The translations under genes and the position numbers were made by a program. Positions 25,901-30,929 of a DNA stretch of 50,426 nucleotides are shown here, in pieces. The notes beneath the pieces were generated by a model. The model was not told the origin of the DNA and did no database searches. It was given only the letters and a program-made list of their open reading frames with translations. Source of the DNA: an uncultured Gammaproteobacteria bacterium (GTDB lineage Bacteria > Pseudomonadota > Gammaproteobacteria > Pseudomonadales > UBA5518); the NCBI GenBank assembly GCA_903928015.1, contig CAIYPF010000114.1:1-50426 (forward strand). The letters run 5' to 3'. Each line of letters starts with the position of its first letter. Positions within the stretch are counted from its first letter, which is position 1.

Positions 25901-26600
25901 TCACGGTGGCCAGCCTGCCACCCGAATAGGTGTAGCGGACCAGCACGACACCGCTCTCGTCGGTCACGCTGGTGAGGCGACCATTGGTGTTGTAGGCGTA
26001 GCTGAGCACATGGCCCGCGTCGTCCGTCACCTGTGTGATGCCCGCGGTGCCGTAGGTGTAGCTCTGGAACACCCCGTTGGTGTCCTCCCAGCGCGTCAGG
26101 CGCCCCTGCGCATCAAAGCTGAGCCGCGTCTGGTCCGCGCGCACCACCGTGTAACCGAGCAGCACTCCGGCGCCATCGCGCAGCACCTCCAGCGTCTCGT
26201 AGGCGCCCGCACCGTCGGTGGAAACGAACTTGCCCGTGGCCGTATCCAGCGCGTACTCGAACACCGAGCCCTCGCCGTAGCGCACCTGGTAGCGGGTACT
26301 CGCCCCCGTGCCGATCACACTCAGCGTCACCGTGGTCGAGTTGCGCCATCGTGCGTCGTTGAAGGCGCCACCCGTGGTGGTGGCACCGCGTGAGTTGTAG
26401 GTACGCAGCAAGGAAAAGTCGTCGCCCCGACTCGCCATGTACGCGTCCTGATGCGCGTAGAGCAGGTTGCCGCTCGCCACGTTGACGAAGAGCGCGTCGC
26501 CGTTGTCGGTGGTGGCCGTGCTGCTCTGGTCGTTGCGACCGAGGAGCGTCTGGGAACTGTCGAGCAAACCCGTGGGAGCGCCACCGATAAGAATCGTCAT
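10959..26600 (-). CDS. Giant YD-repeat protein with C-terminal LysM and hydrophobic region (5213 aa)
   Basis: A single uninterrupted ORF starts at ATG 26600, with GAGG about 9 bases upstream. Residues 1-130 are a non-repetitive head (VNVASGNL, RTYNSRG) without a signal peptide. About residues 150-4270 are YD repeats broken by helical LRxELGYT inserts (25330-25480, 23655-23810) and Trp/Tyr-rich inserts (21340-21510, 20690-21110, 18880-19070). A LysM domain follows at about 4331-4378 (HTVIAGETL, YYGTPDLW, MVVPG), then a long Ala/Gly/Val hydrophobic stretch at about 4419-4600, a short Ala/Glu/Lys coiled coil near 4815-4860, and a tail ending GGVGG. I do not see the usual DPxGL motif of an RHS core, a toxin motif, or an immunity gene after the stop. 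A cell-wall-bound or membrane-inserting surface or effector protein is plausible; its function is not known. It is paralogous to the gene at 1-10656. Confidence 0.95.
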   Translation of the reverse strand: MTILIGGAPTGLLDSSQTLLGRNDQSSTATTDNGDALFVNVASGNLLYAHQDAYMASRGDDFSLLRTYNSRGATTTGGAFNDARWRNSTTVTLSVIGTGASTRYQVRYGEGSVFEYALDTATGKFVSTDGAGAYETLEVLRDGAGVLLGYTVVRADQTRLSFDAQGRLTRWEDTNGVFQSYTYGTAGITQVTDDAGHVLSYAYNTNGRLTSVTDESGVVLVRYTYSGGRLATVTDRMGHVTKYFYYTDGYLQRIELPAAQTVGGVAQSFEARVISFEYQTLTGLGVPPAGARVLSRMVDAEGKATSFSYTFTLNTSGARTGAGTTTVTDALGFTMRYTFRADGAITQVVDQSNRPTNYGYDAAGNLLSVMDRNGFGVVASDSSYYRALRAELGYTDTAGAGKLIADLTAAEKTALKALFTARFSYDTRGNVLTSTDNAGNTTTYTYTAFNKLATITTANGGVTRFSYDAKQNLVKQVDPGGDVTRFTYDIYGNLLTRQVYLDRADAAKAPADVAADKKQVTTFFYDLYGNNIRTLDAEGVNAYGSYDHFGNLLSSTDGRGNQTLYTYDGDNRLVQLQDASGRKTLFAYDAVGNRIGITTDWNGHTITQVFDRNNRLLATIDSALDANAARTRTTTVGYDDVGNRTSVTDAEGRTTTYTYSARRELVEIKSAAVDDDGNAATAAVQYTRSLAYDFEGKLITETDARGNATAWQYTRDGLLRLQTMADGQVTQYSYDKNQNLLSVVAGLQLEVSKRQTTTYAYDAEDQLIRVTDAKGGVTAYAYDAPGNMAEMTDAAGRVSRMQYDRNNRLRFEVSAAVGVFDPITGAAVIDAATGLPKTVSYTVEHRFDADGNEIETIDQNGKSTRYAFDTVNRTTSMTDANGITTAYSYDGNDNVLGITITAAGATSPIQVSSYQYDEFDQLIAATDGVGNALVASDTALYQNLRKELGYTVTVSGVTRGKRVAELTVAEKTALLAAFTERYTYDKVGNRNTETDKLGRSTGYQYDALNRLVKSTDALGGTREYRYDGNGNLLSETDALGRTTTQTYDTMDRVATRSDPLGTGSESTVTKSVYDSFGNVKSVTEAFGTAAARTSSYEYDLNNLLTAAVDARGNRTIYVYDAVGNRIRATDARLDSTDFTYDALDRVVKVRDPLTFETRFEYDGVGNRIAMVDARGARTRMEFDPGNRMTTMTDGEGRKTVFGYDALGNTITVTTAAGTTGAGSKGAETTTYTYDAENNLRNVVDATGKSTTARFDRVHNQTSVTDARGNTTTTAFDALNRAVLVTDALGGTTGYTYDATGNVLSVRDANGQFTRYAYDRANQVITETDALGVQTTYAYDAFGATTTITRAANRPGETRVQRFSYDASGNVTQETDAAGGINAYAYDANNNLTRATDENGKATAYSYDANNRVATITDALGFVTRYTYDGNGNRTVVEDARGKKTTAYYNANNELSLTVDALGYATAYVYDANGNITRTTQYGKALAMPVNPVTKPVPVAAAALDRTVFMTYDALNRVTAMTDALGFVTRYTHDAVGNRTVVQDAKGNKSTAYFDANNRLTLEVDALGYATGYVYDAVGNLTQQTQYETALTGYTPGTKPTPATNAKDRTMGMAYDALNRVTTMTDALGAVTRYSYDAVGNRTVVEDARGNKSTAYYDGNNRLSLSVDAEGFTSSFAYDEFGNLVRVTVGEYALPREVIKTEAEKLALTDFDPFPEPVQGNTWNYAGAIWTFLGQYWTNLGALTPEQRSRFDAIPQTTTFTYDALNRLTREQGPDGSYRELRYDAVGNIVLQDDNGIVTLYTYDLLSRMTKQVDHVEVTTRFTLSEQQATALGFPRSLQYGDQALHTDGRIYTWTQTPIKQGSYGVDAVAGAWVAGINPTLYPWTKEFVAADGKGLPPEPQVGEVAWGDGSVCIFTAEQVWIRYYTLSPSYGEYLGYGTLLQTGATHITDDGLVWTFTDARTWVAQISDLSVFPGASAALEVNESAGNAQTLQYDAAGNVISRTDTRGNTTAYAYDAVNRLLSASYGSGLGATTQTCDAAGNVLSITSPEGGTQYFAYDAANRVLRSLSEAGYLTVYEYDATGNETFRREYNGVYALAADASVPLVRAGDTARVTQSTRDSMNRLVTRTDSDGLITTYSYDAAGNPTGSTTRTTATTARSEGTLGYDSNDRIIRQVDAVGVVTTLTLNAVGNVLVKVEAAGTANARTTTWTYDQGGTRLRSETTAAGRLTRYEYEGGSDRLTRKTVEDTADATHTILREERWSYYANGELQLYVNAVGMRTVYTWEGGLEKSVTYAEGTADAYTVTYSYDARNRLVQEDSGVLFSDQMVSTRCEYDDNGNKTATLQAAGIVGQERITRYAYDAQNRLIRITDPEGKSTRYGYDAAGDQVWILDAKGTVTITRKNAQGQVSERVVGKASLTVAGDPVLSGGLPVITSANGGVRATYTYDAANPALVASETTEFADGTGDAHTTCYTYDVLGRQKTITDAEGFTSSFVYDDFGNLVRVTVGEYTLPSEVLKSESDKLALTDGDPVPLPVQGNTWIYAGATWTFLGQYWTNLGALTSEQRSKFDRAIPQTTTFSYDAADNLICTVDAEGGAIRSTYDVLGNRRTQITGIADSNAANYPELRLTTTYLWYADGTLKEQSNDAGERTVIVRDVLGRQTSVRTLQSVTGAVEVWTQTGYVYDKAGRVVRETPADNPWGTLFYYDAAGNLTREIVSTTDLDRTRSYRYDLMGRLVWSSGSVGNRAVGVGSGGYASYGSLYGFSGSPTSYTYDAVGNLIKTEDAKGGVTRFYYNEYNQLIAKVDAEGGYTTYVRDAFGNELETYARPNKVTGTLPDLVPPSTINQGPQERRSFRTYDGNNRVLTETSNQVINYGNGTTRAWLYDSTGLLLRLTETPAGSSTSLINTVTASGAGKVQSWSYDRTGRIRSFTAADGVVETYRYDAAGNKIGERVHNPTLLANGLAAPLNSDPDRLTTYTYLANGWLRTQTTGRNVQTLGYDRAGNVISKTDARNNTSTTRYDLMNRAISTVDASGKETRYAYDVFGNLTHVIDVRVSEGPSPVTTEAVKEFWYDLDGRVVLEVRAAFQTWSLSPTFSAGSLASPDALEKGLVFRSYDAVGNLIRITDERGFVTQRWYDRLGRMVAERNGDGALRTFTHNVFGDVLSSTLDRTARALDVRDVPPVPVVAAADAITTVFEYDATGRRTRATGPQVTVTTLTDTDTATAAGAPTVSQSNSRSLTVTTYDAWGNAVSVRDANGATSYSYYDINGRVVAQVDAAGYLTAFAYDCQGHLVRELKYKTALAVGSFSTALKPTALASDIGYEINRIFDAENNLVQETGPSVLTVNGLRRTTTYFSYDAAANLIAKRVGDITTLDKEQIKECYFYDALNRLVASVATNRVLTTLTYDRNGNLKEQRRYFNPLTVAQLDTRINPALAATAATVLPVASAAADQVKSFFYNDVNLLVRETELAASAGGIDITRVYGYDRSGNRSYVREGDLAADGTRLPAGTALIVGDPVLRESFYTHDAAGRQTVASEAKHYNQKHFTTYNTAGQIVKAWYTPAYQGSPAQTKVEEYRYNDAGFLVATNAGNGLWRAFDVDAMGRALRTRLYGSLDAFNNQGLAANAPLLSYDFFDKTGSVTKHIDEVGARYASERDYAGRLITRIEPGRLQTDTSVTRYAYDGAGNLVTETDAESRTTQYRYDRLGNMTRKTWPAGNAQVWVYDISGTAFYDNALSGTYFIEANGTEVIGTRESHTLDSFGRRTVSDVGGVKTRYAYDRHDRLLSKTTMGATESSLDDATASYLYDTFDNQVGVQDENGNFFLRTFNAAGLEYEYSFRGVVANPSRGVSYETFVQAKPTTLAAALAAVRSGHPNLVDALWSTNYLGFIVRRASNLSSSQSLNLVFDDFGRVLEEILAGGRDVTYSYDRFGRRVTRSTAFPGLDQAYGYDAAGRLTWTLDIPQSTVDQYTLDYAGNVIAENMVSNATSSVLASGQVLYTPKSGGYASLTRTTSEYNKNNELVRWDELDSAGTSIYWERFGYDGNGRHITWYTQTNPTNYTNTASFDGANRLLRSIDGAVFAYGANGNRASMNSSATGTLVYGYYADGKLKEARDSATGALREEWSYDRAGNVVRYIQGNTQTFTVYDSSNARMYSQVLDPSVNERTETSFFFWETGAIKEIGVVVSTLSAGLVPAGTVTANLNYKYQQDSLLLSVFMTGASTGNGTSEVYLTTDGRTRNVIDATEPTREFLYDARGNIVQKREYVIGLGVIENQTLFLCAAGKPVAERYRSGSNYTGGVISNWSAWTDSGSGDLMAHEPIDASYPQSSEIQHTVIAGETLRSLATQYYGTPDLWYVIAEENGLTGSEMLSAGARMVVPGTTDNNYRNTENYSVYKPGDIVGSVLPGIPPAAQTESVDPCLVQGAIITLIVVIAIAAIAATILTAGALAPVFAAGAAAAAGTGGGVIAGVVVASTAAGVAAIAVGVAASVVAGVAIAAAASALIQATMIGFGVQKEFDTEQFKQDVVAGAIGGLAAGAGSAVAAVKAVTTVGKVAIVLGQVALEVAGEVASQAVVAGGTLKAGNAWMIGVAAAGGALGGVSDVIAISRKSTKASSAAAEFAAKKFNPEQFLKTLRAENELKNLNVAAEKGSVVARLQADVFGAIRKTDIVGERNVKLYDDPGTVGTAGTAKDPENEEFRQFGFTTTSGLRPGGARQLKALQTLKASNAGRIAPLRKELADVAAAQRSAAGSGPVQYDLTAFLAKKGWSIKKIEPSGEGAASKFQITQGLKLGAPKFDTQEEAIRATFGDKDWQQIVKAQSGAGATEALAKRAKDLETRLAAAEAKAAVSETQAARAAEKAAAPRDDRIFVTESEGRFGSYHKVDSYKASTASRVASSGFDAGARVLGELSGNLSFSAVGKAVLGKAFNGLRALHPANLFEDASVKVLRAAHLEAPDAMGNMVVKRGAMAARIEELNQAALDIRINKELGKQEMWEGGFDVNSFGRNYDRVGGLSGFAKAAASTKSATALAAVSGALDYLRASTSLEDENGNDVNRSLFANGLLSAGRRVAGDKSRYLAALSPVLGVLPTVSFTGSGTAATALFGTRGDGRKVATNSAAFLSRMSGLRQSPPSVSGFVLREQFIAVNDRQHSYPPLRWSDVAVSTTSQVFGSGALRPAPSVRDILGMNHLSAGQTAGFEQSVVVANAERTVGGVGG

Positions 26601-26664
26601 GGCACTGCCTCAGAAGATCGATATGTAGGTGAAACACCTTACAGGGTTCAGGTGATGCGATCTT

Positions 26665-26679
26665 TTACCATTGGGGTAA
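26665..26679 (-). promoter_or_regulatory. Imperfect dyad upstream of the right giant gene
   Basis: TTACCCCAATGGTAA (minus strand) is an imperfect inverted repeat about 72 bp before the ATG at 26600 and shares the TTRCCCCAA half with the dyad at 10724-10739. Further towards the gene on the minus strand, CTGAAC and TACATA (18 bp apart) could be -35 and -10 elements. The remaining sequence from 26601 to 26848 shows no gene I can support. Confidence 0.4.
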
Positions 26680-26848
26680 TAAGGGACCCTAAATGACGGC
26701 TGCGCCCCGTGTCGGTTTGCGGGTCTTCCTGTCTCGGCTCCCGCTTGACGGTGGAAAACCCGGCGCAAGGCGCGGAAGCGGTCGTCGTCAGGGTTCCTGG
26801 GTTCGTGTATGCGGGCAGAGCACGCGTGACGAAGACTCCAGAAACCGG

Positions 26849-26871
26849 AAACCCGCCTTGTGAGCGGGTTT
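26849..26871 (-). terminator. Intrinsic terminator after tRNA-Ser
   Basis: AAACCCGC and GCGGGTTT form a perfect 8-bp stem with a 7-base loop, 12 bp beyond the CCA end of the tRNA. The stem's own 3' T run is followed by CCGGTTT on the minus strand, so it fits a rho-independent terminator for the tRNA. Confidence 0.75.
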
Positions 26872-26883
26872 CGGTCCACCTAT

Positions 26884-26973
26884 TGGTGGAGAGGGTGGGA
26901 TTCGAACCCACGGTAGGCTTTCACCTACGCTTGATTTCGAGTCAAGTCGATTCAACCGCTCTCGCACCTCTCC
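26884..26973 (-). tRNA. tRNA-Ser (anticodon CGA)
   Basis: Read on the minus strand, the 90-nt sequence folds as a class II tRNA. The acceptor stem pairs GGAGAGG with CCTCTCC, the anticodon stem-loop is CTTGACTCGAAATCAAG with anticodon CGA, a long variable arm (GTAGGTGAAAGCCTAC) follows, the T-arm is TGGGTTCGAATCCCA, and CCA is encoded. The long variable arm and CGA anticodon assign serine (UCG codon). The discriminator base before CCA is A; many bacterial serine tRNAs have G there. The giant YD genes begin about 280 bp beyond its 3' end. Confidence 0.96.
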
Positions 26974-26985
26974 GTCACTTTGTGG

Positions 26986-27010
26986 GTCGCGCGCATGGCG
27001 CGCTCCTGCG
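26986..27010. repeat. REP-like palindrome, fourth copy
   Basis: GTCGCGCGCATGGCGCGCTCC matches the inverted REP-like copy at 10883-10906 almost exactly. It lies between the end of purC and the start of the tRNA and may serve as the 3' structure of the purC transcript. Confidence 0.75.
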
Positions 27011-27014
27011 TCAT

Positions 27015-27728
27015 TCAATCGAAATTGAGGCCCAGCCTGCGGCCTACGAGTTCGTAGGACTCCACCACGTTGCCGAGGCTCTGGCGGAAGCGGTCCTTGT
27101 CGAGCTTTTCGCGGGTTTCGACGTCCCAGATACGGCAGCCGTCCGGAGTGAACTCGTCACCGAGTAGCACGTGACCATCGCAGGTACCGAATTCGAGCTT
27201 GTAGTCTACCAGCAGCATCCCGTGATCCAGGAAGAGCTTTTTCAGGACATCGTTCACTTTGAAGGTGAGGTCCCTTGCAGTAGCCACGTCCTCCAGGCGC
27301 GCCCACTTGAACGCTGCGATGTGGTACTCGTTGATCATCGGGTCGCCGAGCGCGTCGTCCTTGTAGAACAGCTCGAAGGTCGGCGGCTCCAGATCGATGC
27401 CCTCTTTCACGCCGAGACGGCGGCAGATGCTGCCCGCGGCGATGTTCCGCACCACGCACTCCACCGGGATCATCGTCATGCGGCGCACGAGGGAATCGCG
27501 GTCGTCGATGCGCTTCACGAAGTGCGTGGGGATGCCCGCTGCCGAGAGCTGCTCCATGATGTAGGCGTTGAAGATGTTGTTCACCCGCCCCTTGCGCTCG
27601 AGTTGCTCGACCTTCTTGCCGTCGAACGCCGAGGTGTCGTCACGGAAGTGCATCACGACGTAGCCCGGATCGTCCGTGGCATACATCGACTTGGCCTTGC
27701 CCTTCACCAGCAGATCGCGCTTTTCCAT
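27015..27728 (-). CDS. purC: Phosphoribosylaminoimidazole-succinocarboxamide synthase (SAICAR synthase)
   Basis: PurC joins CAIR and aspartate using ATP in de novo purine synthesis, in the cytoplasm. The 237-residue product has the family N-terminus MEKRDLL-x-KGKAKS, the segment SAFDGKK, the ribonucleotide-binding region [18 protein letters not shown], and FKVNDVL near the C-terminus. The frame extends 18 codons upstream, but I chose the ATG at 27728 because it matches the usual start and AGGA lies about 6 bases before it. It follows the MBL hydrolase gene by 35 bp in a dapA-bamC-MBL-purC run, an order common in gammaproteobacteria. Nothing is unusual; length is normal for the family. Confidence 0.97.
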   Translation of the reverse strand: MEKRDLLVKGKAKSMYATDDPGYVVMHFRDDTSAFDGKKVEQLERKGRVNNIFNAYIMEQLSAAGIPTHFVKRIDDRDSLVRRMTMIPVECVVRNIAAGSICRRLGVKEGIDLEPPTFELFYKDDALGDPMINEYHIAAFKWARLEDVATARDLTFKVNDVLKKLFLDHGMLLVDYKLEFGTCDGHVLLGDEFTPDGCRIWDVETREKLDKDRFRQSLGNVVESYELVGRRLGLNFD

Positions 27729-27763
27729 GGTCCTGTCCGGAGGTAAAAAACGGTATACGTGCG

Positions 27764-28519
27764 TCAGAGGATTTCGAGCCACCCGAAACCGGATGCCTGA
27801 TCCGCCACCTGCAGGCCGCGCTCGTGGCCGAGCACCGCAGACAGCGCCTCGCGCGCCTTCAAAGGGTGGTTATTCTGTTCGCTCAGGTGCGCCGCGACAA
27901 GATGTTGCAGGGCACTGATTTGCGAGCCCGAAAGAAGCTCCGCGGCCTGCGCGTTGCTGAGGTGGCCATGGTTGCCGCCCACGCGCCGCTTCAGCGGGTA
28001 AGGATACGGGCCGTCTTCCAGCATCCGCTCGTCGTGGTTGCACTCCAGCACCAGCGCATCACAGGCGGAGAAACGCTCGCGTACCAGCCGTGAGACGTGC
28101 CCCAGATCCGTCAGCACCCCGAGACTGCGCCCGGTGTGGCCGAACACGAACTGGCAGGGCTCGCGCGCATCGTGAGGCACGGTGACGGGCAGCACCTCGA
28201 TGTCGGCGATGCTCACGGCACGCTCGGATTCGAGCACCGTGACACCCTGCGGGTCGAGGCGCGCAGCTTTGGCCGTGCCGGCGGTGGCATAGACCTCAAT
28301 ACCGAAGCGCCGCGCCACTGCTGCAACGCCGCCAACGTGATCGGAGTGTTCGTGGGTGACGAGGATGGCGTTGATGTCGCGGGGATGCATGCCGCGCGTG
28401 GCGAGGCGGCGTTCGAGTTCGCGCGGGCCGAAGCCGCAATCAAGCATCACGCAGGCATTGCGGCTTCGCACCAGCAGCGCGTTGCCCGCGCTGCCGCTTC
28501 CCAGAGAAGAGAACTCCAC
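27764..28519 (-). CDS. MBL-fold metallo-hydrolase (YycJ/WalJ-like)
   Basis: A 251-residue metallo-beta-lactamase-fold protein with the metal motif HEHSDH at residues 56-61, later ligand-type histidines and aspartates (TVPHD, DLGH), and the start [13 protein letters not shown] typical of the YycJ-like branch. Members bind two metal ions and hydrolyse phosphoester-type substrates; the substrate of this branch in gammaproteobacteria is not clearly established. Translation appears to start at GTG (28519), 7 bp after the bamC stop, so it is probably translationally coupled. Its place between bamC and purC is conserved in pseudomonads, but no functional link is obvious. Family assignment is firm; the biochemical role is not. 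Confidence 0.9.
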   Translation of the reverse strand: MEFSSLGSGSAGNALLVRSRNACVMLDCGFGPRELERRLATRGMHPRDINAILVTHEHSDHVGGVAAVARRFGIEVYATAGTAKAARLDPQGVTVLESERAVSIADIEVLPVTVPHDAREPCQFVFGHTGRSLGVLTDLGHVSRLVRERFSACDALVLECNHDERMLEDGPYPYPLKRRVGGNHGHLSNAQAAELLSGSQISALQHLVAAHLSEQNNHPLKAREALSAVLGHERGLQVADQASGFGWLEIL

Positions 28520-28526
28520 GCCCGTG

Positions 28527-29657
28527 TCAGGCGAGGTGGCCCTTGATCACACCGAGCAGGAATTCGTTCTCGCCTTCCTCGAATGGCGTACCGTCTTCAC
28601 GGCGCACTTCGATGGTGACGCCCTCGGGCGCCTCGCGCATCTGCAGACGGTAGGCGCGACCCATAGCGGGGTTGTCCTCGTCTTCGTCGTCACTGCCCCA
28701 CCAGCTGAACATGCGCTTGAAGAAGCCCTTGCCCGAGGACTTGGGCTTGTCGGCCTTCTCGACCTCGACCTCGCCCTCGCCCACTTCGGCCTCATCTTTC
28801 TTCTCGGCGGGTTCGAATTTGACGTAGTAGATGCCCGCACTGCGGTCGAGGTCCTGCACCGTGAAGCCGCCGCGCGGCAGCGAGCGACCCAGCGAGGCCC
28901 ACGCCCGCTCGAAAGGCAGTCGCAGATCGATGATGGGAGTCTCGTCGGCGCCACGGACGATGTAGACCTTGTTCGCGGTGCTGATGCCCTGCGCGAGCAG
29001 GCTGACGGATGCCTGCTGCGTGGTGTCGGCAAGATAGGTGGCGAGTTCCTTGACCATCCATGCCTCGCGCTCGGCGCTCATGGAGGTGTCTTTCCACTCC
29101 GGCGCTTTGGCCTCCTCACCGGGCAGGTGGGTGTAGCCCATCTGCGTCACGTAGACCTCGGTGGTGTTGCGCTGCACACCCTGGTCAACGCGGTAGCGGT
29201 ACTTCTCGCGGCGGTCTGCGCTGCCCTTGAGCTGCAGCCAGCCGGTTTCCACGAGGCCATTCGGCGCGTCTTCCTTGTCGATCCCGATCTGGTTGGAGAT
29301 CAGGAACGCACGCAGACGCGGCCAGATTTCCCCGGGGGCGCCGTCCAGGAGGATCCACTGCTGCTCGCCCAGTTTCTGGATGCGCACGACACCCTGCTCG
29401 GGGTCTGCCAGCAGTGGCGCGGGGCGCGGAACCTCGAACTCCTTGCCGAGCAGCGCGTCGGTGCGCTCGACGGGAATCGGGTACAACGGCTCGACCGCCG
29501 GCGGCTTGGCGCCATCAGGGGCCTTCATGGCCGGGATTGTGCGGGCCTTGCGGTAGTCGTCACCGCGGTCACGGAAGTAGCCCTTCTCGCCCGCGAGCCA
29601 GCCGCAACCGGATAGCGAGAGAGTGAGCAGGATCAGCAGCGAGAGCATCGGACGCAT
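28527..29657 (-). CDS. bamC: Outer membrane assembly lipoprotein BamC
   Basis: BamC is a lipoprotein of the BAM complex that inserts beta-barrel proteins into the outer membrane. The 376-residue product starts with a lipoprotein signal peptide and lipobox LSGC followed by GWL. I chose ATG 29657 over 29666 because AAGGA lies 9 bases upstream of it and directly abuts the other. The two helix-grip domains fit the family (central region with TEVYVTQMGY, later DLDRSAGIYYVKF). Odd feature: near the C-terminus, about 28660-28810, there is a highly charged low-complexity linker rich in Glu, Lys and Asp, with a WWG segment, splitting the second domain. The gene follows dapA by 13 bp, as expected for a dapA-bamC operon. 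Confidence 0.92.
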   Translation of the reverse strand: MRPMLSLLILLTLSLSGCGWLAGEKGYFRDRGDDYRKARTIPAMKAPDGAKPPAVEPLYPIPVERTDALLGKEFEVPRPAPLLADPEQGVVRIQKLGEQQWILLDGAPGEIWPRLRAFLISNQIGIDKEDAPNGLVETGWLQLKGSADRREKYRYRVDQGVQRNTTEVYVTQMGYTHLPGEEAKAPEWKDTSMSAEREAWMVKELATYLADTTQQASVSLLAQGISTANKVYIVRGADETPIIDLRLPFERAWASLGRSLPRGGFTVQDLDRSAGIYYVKFEPAEKKDEAEVGEGEVEVEKADKPKSSGKGFFKRMFSWWGSDDEDEDNPAMGRAYRLQMREAPEGVTIEVRREDGTPFEEGENEFLLGVIKGHLA

Positions 29658-29670
29658 TGTCTTCATTCCT

Positions 29671-30561
29671 TCAAGCCTCGCGGGGTGCGAGCAGTCCCAG
29701 GTCAATCAGCGCCCGACGCAGGCGCGGTTGGTGTATGGCCGAGAGCGGAGTGAGCGGCAAACGGATGCCGTGTTCCATCATGCCCATCTCGGCCAGCGCC
29801 CATTTTGCAGGAATGGGGTTGGATTCGAGGAACAATACTCGGTGAAGTTCGGCAAGTTCGGCATCAAGCGCATGGGCGAGCACGGCATCTCCGGCCGTCG
29901 CGGCCCGGCACATCGCTGCGAAACGCCCCGGCACGATGTTGGCCGTGACCGAGATGGTGCCCTGCCCGCCAGCGAGCATGAACTCGGCAGCGGTGGCGTC
30001 GTCGCCGGAATACAGCGCAAACCCGGCGGGCACCCCGGCGATGAGTTCGCGGGCGCGATCCAGATTCCCCGTCGCATCTTTCAAGCCGACGATGCCCGGC
30101 ACCTGCGCAAGACGGAATACCGTCTCGCTCAAGAGATCACACGCGGTGCGGGAGGGAACGTTGTAGAGGATCTGGGGCAGGTCCACGGCCTCCGCGATGG
30201 CGCGGTAGTGGAGGTAGAGACCTTCCTGCGTGGGCTTGTTGTAGTAAGGGGTGACCAGAAGGCATGCCTCAACACCCAGGCGCTTGGCCGCGGCGCTGAG
30301 TTCGATGGCCTCCCGCGTGGAGTTGGCGCCGGTGCCGGCCATCACGGAGATGCGTCCGGCTGCGTACTGCACGGTGCGGCGGATTACTTCGAGGTGTTCG
30401 CCGACATCGAGGGTGGAGGACTCCCCCGTGGTACCCACGGAGACGATTCCCGAGGTGCCTTCGGCCACATGCCAGTCGATCAGACGCTGCAGGGATTCCC
30501 AGTCGATGGAGCCCGATGGGTGCATCGGGGTCACGAGCGCGACCACACTGCCCGAGACCAT
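29671..30561 (-). CDS. dapA: 4-hydroxy-tetrahydrodipicolinate synthase
   Basis: DapA condenses pyruvate with aspartate semialdehyde, the first committed step of lysine and diaminopimelate synthesis. The 296-residue product has the Schiff-base lysine K161 (GLKDATGN), the catalytic tyrosine Y133 (YNVPSRT), the GTTGES loop with T44 and T45, and Y107 (TPYYNKP). The frame could start 19 codons earlier, but ATG 30561 gives the usual N-terminus (MVSGSVVALVTPM) and has GGAG about 8 bases upstream. It heads the dapA-bamC-MBL-purC run. All key residues are present, so the enzyme should be active. Confidence 0.97.
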   Translation of the reverse strand: MVSGSVVALVTPMHPSGSIDWESLQRLIDWHVAEGTSGIVSVGTTGESSTLDVGEHLEVIRRTVQYAAGRISVMAGTGANSTREAIELSAAAKRLGVEACLLVTPYYNKPTQEGLYLHYRAIAEAVDLPQILYNVPSRTACDLLSETVFRLAQVPGIVGLKDATGNLDRARELIAGVPAGFALYSGDDATAAEFMLAGGQGTISVTANIVPGRFAAMCRAATAGDAVLAHALDAELAELHRVLFLESNPIPAKWALAEMGMMEHGIRLPLTPLSAIHQPRLRRALIDLGLLAPREA

Positions 30562-30637
30562 CAGAACACTCCGGCGCGGAAAGGGGCGAAGGATACTTTC
30601 CGCACCCGGCAAGCTCAAGCCGGACAGGGGCCGGACA

Positions 30638-30814
30638 TCAGTTGTAGCCGGGGATCGCTGCCTCGAAAAAATCGCCTGCCACCACGGTGAAGGCGGGCCG
30701 GTAGAGCGGCTTGCCCATGCGCAGTTGCGGTTCTTCCCTGGGCAGCTTGCGCGGCTCCGGGCGTGCGACCAGCGGCAGCTTGGGCTCGCGGTTGCCTGTG
30801 ACGAACGTCTTCAT
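30638..30814 (-). CDS. Small hypothetical protein (58 aa)
   Basis: A short ORF starts MKTFVTGNREPKL and ends AAIPGYN. Support comes from a near-perfect ribosome binding site, GGAGG, 5 bases before the ATG, and from its position on the same strand 76 bp upstream of dapA. It is rich in Pro, Arg and Lys in its first half and more hydrophobic in the second (AFTVVAGDFFEAA). No signal peptide, membrane segment or known domain is visible, and I do not recognise a family. It could be an unannotated small protein or a leader ORF for dapA. Confidence 0.5.
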   Translation of the reverse strand: MKTFVTGNREPKLPLVARPEPRKLPREEPQLRMGKPLYRPAFTVVAGDFFEAAIPGYN

Positions 30815-30929
30815 GCCTACCTCCGGTTGCCCCGCTCTGGCGGCAGGGACAGACTGGAAAAGATAGGCATGGACTCCGGCGCCGGACGCAGGCGTGCACA
30901 AAATTACCCGGAATGAGCGCGCGCCGGCA

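Noticed and set aside
1-26600. CRISPR-like short repeats with regular spacing
   Set aside because: The repeats vary in sequence, are spaced in codon multiples (about 60-66 bp), and sit inside a continuous reading frame encoding YD repeats.
26709-27167. Plus-strand ORF of 152 codons
   Set aside because: It runs through the tRNA-Ser gene and the end of purC on the opposite strand, and its product has no recognisable features.
30562-30618. Longer dapA N-terminus starting at 30618
   Set aside because: The extra 19 residues are not family-like, and the ATG at 30561 has the better ribosome binding site and usual N-terminus.
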